6,910 bases of DNA, from NCBI GenBank assembly GCA_002353635.1, contig DEKA01000028.1:4078-10987 (forward strand), in the 5' to 3' direction. The position numbers and the translations under genes are program-made. The notes beneath the pieces are model-generated. The model did no database searches and was not told where the DNA came from. It worked only from the letters and a program-made list of their open reading frames with translations. Positions 1-4,814 of this stretch are shown piece by piece. Position 1 is the first letter of the stretch. The number at the start of each line of letters is the position of its first letter. Source of the DNA: Lachnospiraceae bacterium UBA2734 (lineage in GTDB: Bacteria > Bacillota > Clostridia > Lachnospirales > Lachnospiraceae).

Positions 1-2
1 GC

Positions 3-89
3 GAATCGATGCACAGCGGTCACGCCCGGGGCATCTCTGCCCGCGCCTTGCTGCAGTATGCATCAAAATTAAACAGCACGATAGCGTAA
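3..89 (+). CDS. Possible 3' end of an unidentified upstream gene
   Basis: An open frame enters from the left edge and stops at TAA 87-89, twelve bases before a terminator hairpin that points the same way. Its third codon positions are GC-rich (about 20 of 28), like the genes downstream. A competing frame (from base 2, stop TGA 98-100) ends directly against the hairpin but has a weaker third-position bias. The 28 visible residues match no family I recognise. The terminator implies that some + strand gene or RNA ends here, but which frame is real is uncertain. Confidence 0.3.
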   Translation, partial: ESMHSGHARGISARALLQYASKLNSTIA

Positions 90-100
90 CGAACAATTGA

Positions 101-139
101 GATCCTGCCTTCCCTTATGGGAGGACAGGATCTTTTTTT
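101..139 (+). terminator. Rho-independent terminator of the upstream unit
   Basis: GATCCTG (101-107) pairs with CAGGATC (126-132). After a single C/A mismatch, CTTCCC (109-114) pairs with GGGAGG (119-124), including one T-G wobble, around a TTAT loop. Seven T residues (133-139) follow immediately. The T run lies on the 3' side of the + strand only, so it terminates rightward transcription. Confidence 0.88.
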
Positions 140-145
140 CGTGCA

Positions 146-174
146 TTGCCGAAGCTGAAAACCGGGCGTAATAT
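146..174 (+). promoter_or_regulatory. Likely sigma-A type promoter for ysxC
   Basis: TTGCCG (146-151) and TATAAT-like TAATAT (169-174) are separated by 17 bases. They lie just after the upstream terminator and before the ysxC ribosome binding site (GGAG 197-200), so a start near 181 would give a short leader. No extended -10 is visible. The assignment rests on motif and position only. Confidence 0.45.
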
Positions 175-208
175 TGACTTGAAATAATTCTGAAACGGAG
201 AGCAATAT

Positions 209-811
209 ATGGTTATCAAGACGACTAATCTGGAGACTGTCTGCGGCGCGACGAGCAAACTCCCTCATCACACGTGGCCGGAGTTCGCGTTTGCCGGAAA
301 GAGCAATGTCGGCAAGTCTACGCTGATCAACGCGCTCATGAACCGGAAGGCATATGCGAGAGTGTCGGGGAAGCCCGGAAAGACGCAGACGATCAACTAT
401 TACAACATCAACGATCAGTTCTATCTGGTGGATCTGCCCGGATACGGCTTTGCCAGAACAGGAGCAGCGGTGAAGGAACAGTGGGGGCCTATGATCGAGA
501 ATTATCTGCAGGGAAGTCCAACGCTCAGGGTCGTATTTCTCCTCGTCGATATCCGGCACGATCCATCCGACAATGACATTCTTATGTTCGACTGGATCGT
601 CCACGCCGGCTTCACACCTGTGATCATCGCGACAAAAGCGGACAAGCTCAAGCGCAGTCAGCTGGCGGGTGCAGTGAAGAACGTGCAGACTGTACTGACA
701 GCAGAGAGCCAGTACGGCCGTGAGGTTTCCCTCACCGTGATTCCATTTTCCGGCCTTACAAAAGCAGGGCGTGAAGATATTTACGCGATTCTGGATGCAC
801 ATATGCAATAA
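209..811 (+). CDS. ysxC: Ribosome biogenesis GTP-binding protein YsxC/EngB
   Basis: A 200-residue GTPase of the TrmE-Era-EngA-EngB-Septin group. The family (YsxC in Bacillus, EngB/YihA in E. coli) acts in the cytoplasm in late assembly of the 50S ribosomal subunit and hydrolyses GTP. All G motifs are visible: the P-loop GKSNVGKS (residues 30-37), the G2 threonine region KPGKTQTIN (55-63), G3 DLPGYG (75-80), G4 TKAD (142-145) and a G5-like SGLTKAGR (181-188). Length is normal for the family. The start ATG has GGAG eight bases upstream (197-200). The gene follows a terminator and a likely promoter, and it precedes the DUF308 gene by 77 nt without a terminator, so the two are probably co-transcribed. 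In many Firmicutes ysxC sits beside lon; here the membrane-protein gene separates them. Identification is secure. Confidence 0.96.
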   Translation: MVIKTTNLETVCGATSKLPHHTWPEFAFAGKSNVGKSTLINALMNRKAYARVSGKPGKTQTINYYNINDQFYLVDLPGYGFARTGAAVKEQWGPMIENYLQGSPTLRVVFLLVDIRHDPSDNDILMFDWIVHAGFTPVIIATKADKLKRSQLAGAVKNVQTVLTAESQYGREVSLTVIPFSGLTKAGREDIYAILDAHMQ

Positions 812-888
812 AACTCTGCTGTCTGCAAAAGAAAGAACACTATGACGATGGTACAGAGCCAGAAAGATCTTTTTGGAGGGTAAAGATC

Positions 889-1665
889 ATGTGGAAAAAG
901 AAAAAAGAGCAGAATGAAAATACTGCCGCAATTCTGAAGAAGAAAATCCGTGTCATGAAGCGCAATAAAGTGGTGACGTCGCTGGCTTTTATTGCGATGG
1001 GCGTTATCCTTCTTCTCTGGCCGGGAGAGACACTCAGCGTAGCGGCTCAGGTGATCGGTGCATGCCTCACTCTGGCAGGCGCTGCGGCGGTCGTGATGTA
1101 TTTTGTTGGGGATGAGAAGTCCTTCTTCAGCATTGCGGCCATGGTGATCGGTGTGATCGTCGGTGTTCTCGGCCTCTTTATTCTGATCAATCCGGTTTTC
1201 CTTGTAGCGCTTATTCCCACGATTATGGGGTTCATTATCCTGATCAGCGGCATCATCAATATCAGTGAGGCGATGACGATCCACAGGCAGCAGGGAGACG
1301 GCGCGGTGATGTCTTTGGTCATCGGCATGATCACTATAATTTTAGGCGTCATTATTCTGATCAATCCCTTCCATACAGCAAGTCTCATGTGCAGGTTCCT
1401 CGGAATCTTCCTGATTTTTGACGGCGTTTCTGATCTCGTGATTATTTCGCGGATTACGAGCGAAGTGCGCGAGGCCTCCCAGGTTCTTCATGCCGTGGAT
1501 TCCACAGCAAAGGATGTGACGGGTGAGGATGACAGTGCACAGGGGACAGTTGACAGCACTGCGCGGGAGGAGACTGCAGCAGATGCACAGGATACAGTGG
1601 ATGGCCCGGCGCAGGAAGAGTCGTCTGCAGATGCGCAGGATACGATGGGCAGCGATGGACAGTGA
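889..1665 (+). CDS. DUF308/HdeD-like six-helix membrane protein with acidic repeat tail, apparently truncated
   Basis: A 258-residue integral membrane protein. After a basic cytoplasmic-type N-terminus (WKKKKEQ..., residues 2-26) there are six hydrophobic segments at about 28-44, 50-72, 79-100, 102-124, 138-158 and 163-187. They form three repeated hairpins, each with a pattern like G-(I/V/L)-x-x-L-x-x-P followed by a second helix holding glycines (around residues 38, 95 and 153). This three-fold pattern is typical of DUF308 proteins, the group that includes HdeD (acid resistance in E. coli); the role of most members is unknown. Residues 203-258 form an acidic, Ala/Asp/Thr/Gln-rich, presumably disordered tail built of 16-18-residue repeats. 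The stop TGA at 1663-1665 falls inside a further repeat unit, and the same frame remains open to 1761, so the protein may once have been about 32 residues longer. GGAGG (875-879) lies nine bases before the ATG. It is probably the second gene of a ysxC unit that ends at the terminator at 1767-1806. Confidence 0.85.
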   Translation: MWKKKKEQNENTAAILKKKIRVMKRNKVVTSLAFIAMGVILLLWPGETLSVAAQVIGACLTLAGAAAVVMYFVGDEKSFFSIAAMVIGVIVGVLGLFILINPVFLVALIPTIMGFIILISGIINISEAMTIHRQQGDGAVMSLVIGMITIILGVIILINPFHTASLMCRFLGIFLIFDGVSDLVIISRITSEVREASQVLHAVDSTAKDVTGEDDSAQGTVDSTAREETAADAQDTVDGPAQEESSADAQDTMGSDGQ

Positions 1666-1689
1666 TCATCTTGTGATGGGCCGGACACA
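1495..1689 (+). repeat. In-frame tandem repeat array encoding the DUF308 protein tail
   Basis: There are four degenerate units: 1495-1548 (18 codons), 1549-1596 (16), 1597-1644 (16) and 1645-1689 (15, including the TGA stop). Units 1-3 begin Val-Asp and end in Gln-x-Thr (QGT, QDT, QDT). Units 2 and 3 share A-D-A-Q-D-T, encoded by nearly identical DNA (GCAGATGCACAGGATAC and GCAGATGCGCAGGATAC). Unit 4 keeps the register after the stop: SSCDGPDT lines up with SSADAQDT of unit 3. The repeat length is a multiple of three, so unit gain or loss would keep the frame. Confidence 0.7.
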
Positions 1690-1761
1690 GGACAGGAGAA
1701 TGACAATTCCGGCGCAGTCCGCGAAGAGCCCGGACAACTGAATACGGAATATATGGCTTGA
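1666..1761 (+). pseudogene. In-frame remnant of the DUF308 tail after a probable nonsense codon
   Basis: Immediately after the TGA at 1663-1665 the same frame stays open for 31 codons to a second TGA (1759-1761), five bases before the A-run of the terminator. The encoded stretch (SSCDGPDTGQENDNSGAV, then REEPGQLNTEYMA) has the same Gly/Asp/Glu/Gln-rich character as the tail, and its first eight residues align with the preceding repeat unit. I infer that the original gene ended at 1761 and that a point mutation, or a sequencing error, created the upstream stop. The TGA is followed by TCA, not by a CTA-type readthrough context. Confidence 0.5.
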
Positions 1762-1766
1762 TGGTC

Positions 1767-1806
1767 AAAAAAGCTGGCGTGCAGACGGAAGCACGCCGGC
1801 TTTTTT
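1767..1806. terminator. Strong Rho-independent terminator, possibly bidirectional
   Basis: GCTGGCGTGC (1773-1782) pairs over ten bases with GCACGCCGGC (1791-1800), with one T-G wobble, around an eight-base loop. Six A residues lie before the stem (1767-1772) and six T residues after it (1801-1806), so it could work in both directions. It closes the ysxC-DUF308 unit and separates it from lon. Confidence 0.93.
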
Positions 1807-1878
1807 GCACGAAAGCCCGGGGCACGTATCTAAGCGCAATGGACAATCGATGGGGGTATGTCTCGCCCGGCTGTCTAT

Positions 1879-1907
1879 TTGGCTTGTACACAACCGAATT
1901 TTATAAA
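1879..1907 (+). promoter_or_regulatory. Candidate upstream (secondary) promoter for lon
   Basis: TTGGCT (1879-1884) and TATAAA (1902-1907) are 17 bases apart in the AT-rich gap before lon. It is a weaker candidate than the pair at 1926-1954 and would give a leader of about 155 nt. Confidence 0.3.
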
Positions 1908-1925
1908 ATGTTTATAGATGGCTTA

Positions 1926-1954
1926 TTGATCAATTGTTCTATGTATGATATAAC
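1926..1954 (+). promoter_or_regulatory. Likely main promoter of lon, extended -10 type
   Basis: TTGATC (1926-1931) and TATAAC (1949-1954) are 17 bases apart, and a TG at 1946-1947 gives the extended form TGATATAAC. Transcription would start near 1961, leaving a leader of about 110 nt. The -35 box lies inside a perfect ten-base palindrome, ATTGATCAAT (1925-1934), which could be a regulator site. I saw no CtsR-type tandem GGTCAAA heptads or CIRCE inverted repeat here. Confidence 0.55.
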
Positions 1955-1982
1955 AAACACACTTATTGAATTTGCAGATTTC

Positions 1983-2066
1983 ACCTCGGGTGTCGCAAAA
2001 ACGCGGCACGGAAAGGTTATTCCGAGGTTCCTGCTGATGCATGATCCTCGAAACAGCAGAAAGGAA
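1983..2066 (+). promoter_or_regulatory. Folded 5' leader of lon, possible control of ribosome access
   Basis: Two structures can be drawn. In the first, ACCTCGG (1983-1989) pairs with CCGAGGT (2022-2028). It stacks directly on an inner hairpin of GTGTCGC (1990-1996) with GCGGCAC (2003-2009), loop AAAAAC, leaving a 12-base bulge at 2010-2021. In the second, CTGCTG (2031-2036) pairs with CAGCAG (2054-2059), and TTC (2028-2030) can extend it onto GAA (2064-2066) of the Shine-Dalgarno AAGGAA (2061-2066). The two structures compete only at base 2028. The pairings are visible; regulation by temperature or a protein is inference. No known riboswitch class is recognised. Confidence 0.35.
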
Positions 2067-2070
2067 ACAT

Positions 2071-4563
2071 ATGGCAGTTGAGAAGAGATATATAGTCATC
2101 CCTGTTTTTCATACAGTTCTCGCATCGGATACTGACACAGGTGTATCAGTTGAAGAAGTGCGGGCAGATCTGAAGAAGAGAATTGAACAGGAGGGGAATG
2201 AGGTTGTTCTTGTAAACGGCGAGGAGATGGAAGCCGCTGCGGGCGCGATGCCGGAGAGCGGAAAGGGCGAAAATACCGCTCTATGCGGAGTGAAGGCAAA
2301 GGTACAGGGATACGGCATTTCCCAGAGCGGCTCTCTGATTCATGTACATACGGAAAACCGCGTGCAGCTCTCCAATCTGCAGAAAGATGATACACTTCCG
2401 GAGAATGTAAAGACCGCGCAGATCCGGGATGCTGCTGAACTGATTGACATGACACCGCAGGAGGAGACAGAGACGGTACAAAGTCTCTTGGAGAAGCTGA
2501 AGAACAGCTCGGCAGAGGGATCTGGCAGCAGGTATTTTCCGGAGGGCGGAGAAAACGGAGGCATCCGGAATTTCGCCGTGTTCTTCGGCAATTCCATAGG
2601 TCTGACACCAAAGGAGCAGTATGCACTGCTCGCTGAGGATTCTCTGCGGAAAAAGGCAGATCTTCTGACGGACTTTGTGGACAGATATGTCGGTGGGAGT
2701 GCTGAGCAGGCGCAGAATGCGCAGAAAAATGCAGGCGGAAAAAGAGAGAAGGATTACCGCAGACGGATTGAAGAGTCCGGCATGCCCGCAGATGCCAGGG
2801 AGGAAGTGGAGAAGGTGCTGGATCGGTATCTCTCTGCACAGCCGGGGGACCCGGAGAGAGGCTCCATGGAGAGCTATCTCGACTTCGTCACGGAGCTGAA
2901 ATGGAGGCTCGACGATACTCCTGAGCCTGATCTGCACAAGGCGAGAGAAATCTTAAACCGCGATCACTACGGACTCGACAAGGTGAAGGAGAGGATTCTC
3001 CAGCAGATTGCCGTCATGGCATTAAAACACGACCAGGCCGGCTCCATCCTTCTTCTCGTCGGCGCACCCGGCACCGGCAAGACGAGTATGGGAAAGAGCA
3101 TCGCGGAGGCGCTGGGGCGCAAATACGTGCGCATCAGTCTCGGCGGCGTGCGGGATGAGGCGGAGATCAGAGGACATCGGCGCACCTATATCGGCGCAAT
3201 GCCGGGCCGCATCATGGACGGCATCAAGAGATCCGGCTCCATGAATCCGGTCGTCGTGCTCGATGAGATCGACAAGCTCGGCACAGACTACAACGGAGAT
3301 CCGGCGGCAGCACTCCTCGAGGTGCTCGATCCGGAGCAGAACAATACGTTTACGGATCACTATCTGAATATTCCTTATGATCTGTCCAATGTTTTCTTCA
3401 TCTGCACGGCGAACAGCGTGGATACAATTCCGGGTCCTCTCTACGACCGTATGGAGGTTATCAGTCTCTCCGGCTACACGCCGATGGAGAAGATGCAGAT
3501 TGCAAAGCGCTATCTCCTGCCGAGAGCGAGGAAGGATGCCGGTATCGCCAATATTCCGTTTGCCATCGAGGATCCGGCGCTGCGCCGCATCATTGATGAG
3601 TACACGATGGAGGCGGGTGTGCGCGGCCTGAAGAAGCAGCTTGATATTCTGTGCCGCCACAGAGCAGCTGAGGTTGTGGAGGAGATGGAGCAGAAGAGCT
3701 CTGAGAACGCTGTTCCGTCCGCAGGTGAGAAGGAGTGGGCTTCGGTGACTTCCTCTGAAAATACTACGCAGCCGGCCGGCGCTGCCGCAAAGGAGCAGAC
3801 TTCGGCGGCTTCTTCTGAAAACAGCACTCAGCCGGCCGGCACACCTGCAAAGGCGCAGGCGGCTGAAAGCGCTGATGCTGCGGTGAAGCCCGCAGGCAAG
3901 GTGATCACAGCGGCAGATATCCCGCATTACCTTGGAAACAAGCACCTGATCCACGACAGGATCCTTGCAAAGCCTCAGGTCGGCGTCGTAACCGGTCTTG
4001 CCTGGACACAGGCGGGCGGCGAGATTCTCTTCATCGAATCGCGCGTGATGAAGGGGAGCGGTCAGATCATCGTGACGGGACAGTTGGGCGATGTCATGAA
4101 GGAGTCGGCGAGAATTTCGGCGAGCCTTGTGAAGTCGCTGTTCATGTCGGATGACCTCACATTTGATGACAAGGACATCCACATCCATGTGCCTGAGGGC
4201 GCTGTCAAGAAAGACGGGCCCAGTGCCGGTGTGACACTGTTCACCGCACTCACATCTCTCGTGACGGGAATTCCCGTGAGCAATGAGCTGGCAATGACAG
4301 GTGAGGTATCACTGCGCGGCCAGGTGATGCCGATCGGCGGCCTCCCGGAGAAGCTCATGGCTGCGGACCGCGCGGGCGTAAAGAAGGTGTTAATTCCGAA
4401 GGACAACGTCCAGGATCTTGAGGATGTGCCGAAAGAGACGAGAGATCATCTCAATATCGTTCCTGTCAGCACGATTCAGGACGTGGCGAGAGAGGCGCTC
4501 GGTATTTCGCTCCCCGCTTATGAGAATGCCTTCCAGGTGACGGTGAAGAAGGCGGCGGAATAA
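2071..4563 (+). CDS. lon: ATP-dependent Lon protease (LonA type) with divergent N-domain and repetitive linker insert
   Basis: An 830-residue cytoplasmic AAA+ protease (endopeptidase La, family S16) that unfolds and degrades misfolded and regulatory proteins. Residues 1 to about 190 are a divergent LAN-type substrate domain. A helical region with the Lon-like YRRRIEESGMP motif precedes the ATPase: Walker A GAPGTGKT (331-338), Walker B VVVLDE (394-399), sensor-1 Asn448, candidate arginine finger Arg460 and sensor-2 Arg518. The protease domain has the catalytic pair Ser718 (DGPSAG) and Lys761 (LPEKLMAA). They are 43 residues apart, as in E. coli Lon (S679, K722). An Ala/Ser/Glu/Gln/Pro-rich insert of about 67 residues (543-609) separates ATPase and protease; without it the length is close to E. 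coli Lon (784). I chose ATG 2071 because AAGGAA (2061-2066) lies just upstream and residues there begin the domain; an in-frame ATG at 2041 has no ribosome binding site. It has its own promoter and leader. Confidence 0.95.
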   Translation: MAVEKRYIVIPVFHTVLASDTDTGVSVEEVRADLKKRIEQEGNEVVLVNGEEMEAAAGAMPESGKGENTALCGVKAKVQGYGISQSGSLIHVHTENRVQLSNLQKDDTLPENVKTAQIRDAAELIDMTPQEETETVQSLLEKLKNSSAEGSGSRYFPEGGENGGIRNFAVFFGNSIGLTPKEQYALLAEDSLRKKADLLTDFVDRYVGGSAEQAQNAQKNAGGKREKDYRRRIEESGMPADAREEVEKVLDRYLSAQPGDPERGSMESYLDFVTELKWRLDDTPEPDLHKAREILNRDHYGLDKVKERILQQIAVMALKHDQAGSILLLVGAPGTGKTSMGKSIAEALGRKYVRISLGGVRDEAEIRGHRRTYIGAMPGRIMDGIKRSGSMNPVVVLDEIDKLGTDYNGDPAAALLEVLDPEQNNTFTDHYLNIPYDLSNVFFICTANSVDTIPGPLYDRMEVISLSGYTPMEKMQIAKRYLLPRARKDAGIANIPFAIEDPALRRIIDEYTMEAGVRGLKKQLDILCRHRAAEVVEEMEQKSSENAVPSAGEKEWASVTSSENTTQPAGAAAKEQTSAASSENSTQPAGTPAKAQAAESADAAVKPAGKVITAADIPHYLGNKHLIHDRILAKPQVGVVTGLAWTQAGGEILFIESRVMKGSGQIIVTGQLGDVMKESARISASLVKSLFMSDDLTFDDKDIHIHVPEGAVKKDGPSAGVTLFTALTSLVTGIPVSNELAMTGEVSLRGQVMPIGGLPEKLMAADRAGVKKVLIPKDNVQDLEDVPKETRDHLNIVPVSTIQDVAREALGISLPAYENAFQVTVKKAAE
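3697..3864 (+). repeat. Tandem repeat (54-60 bp units) encoding the Lon interdomain insert
   Basis: There are three in-frame units: 3697-3750, 3751-3810 and 3811-3864. Each begins Ser-Ser-Glu-Asn and continues toward a Gln-Pro-Ala-Gly / Ala-Lys-x-Gln pattern; unit 1 is the most diverged. Units 2 and 3 match at 38 of their first 48 bases by my count and share the identical block CAGCCGGCCGGC (3769-3780 and 3829-3840), exactly 60 bases apart. A further degenerate Ala-rich stretch runs to 3897. The encoded segment is low in hydrophobic residues and probably disordered. Confidence 0.8.
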
Positions 4564-4694
4564 GAAGATTGTGTTTTTTTTTCAGAGGATTGCAGGATCG
4601 CCTGCCGAGCGGTCAGCGCGGCGGGCAGAGCGGGCACGTATATGAAATGACTGATCGGCCGGCATTATTTTCATAGATTTTCTCTGGTGGAGTG
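4564..4694. other. lon-clpB gap: no gene seen; T-tract and GC hairpin
   Basis: I see no coding frame with a ribosome binding site. A nine-T run (4574-4582) follows the lon stop, but no hairpin precedes it. A hairpin of GCCTGCCG (4600-4607) with CGGCGGGC (4619-4626), one T-G wobble and an 11-base loop, lies further on but lacks a T-run. ATGAAA (4642-4647) and TTTCAT (4669-4674) can pair weakly. No convincing intrinsic terminator is present, so some read-through from lon into clpB is possible. Confidence 0.4.
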
Positions 4695-4722
4695 TTGACA
4701 GAAATAAACCACATGTTATACT
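4695..4722 (+). promoter_or_regulatory. Near-consensus sigma-A promoter of clpB
   Basis: TTGACA (4695-4700) is a perfect -35 box. TATACT (4717-4722) follows after 16 bases and has an extended TG at 4714-4715. Transcription would start near 4729, giving a leader of about 85 nt. A direct repeat GTTATA (4715-4720 and 4724-4729) surrounds the start region. No CIRCE inverted repeat (TTAGCACTC-type) and no CtsR-type GGTCAAA direct repeat is visible in 4564-4814. Confidence 0.8.
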
Positions 4723-4814
4723 AGTTATAGAACAGAAGAAAAAGATGACTGCGTGCTTATATTTTCAGGGCGCAGGTAAGAATGAAAACAATACTCTGTC
4801 AGGGAGGTTCATAT

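Noticed and set aside
20..808. Open frame of 262 codons on the - strand
   Set aside because: It is antisense to ysxC and crosses the upstream terminator. No family resemblance is seen.
1523..1741. Alternative + strand frame across the end of the DUF308 gene
   Set aside because: Its Arg/Met-rich sequence is unlike the tail. The DUF308 frame itself stays open past its stop with matching repeat register, so a frameshift is not needed to explain the end.
1763..1769. GGTCAAA as a CtsR half-site before lon
   Set aside because: Only one heptad is present, with no second copy at the required spacing. It overlaps the A-run of the terminator, far from the lon promoter.
2041..2043. Upstream in-frame ATG as the lon start
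   Set aside because: It has no Shine-Dalgarno sequence and lies within the leader hairpin, while ATG 2071 has AAGGAA in a suitable position.
1758..2081. Open frame of 107 codons on the + strand between the terminator and lon
   Set aside because: It begins inside the terminator region, runs through both candidate lon promoters and into the lon start, has no ribosome binding site and no recognisable protein features.
3022..4188. Open frame of 388 codons on the - strand
   Set aside because: It is antisense to the ATPase and protease parts of lon, with no domain or start signal of its own.
4574..4582. Nine-T run after lon as an intrinsic terminator
   Set aside because: No stable hairpin lies immediately upstream, and the GC hairpin nearby is on the wrong side of the T-run.
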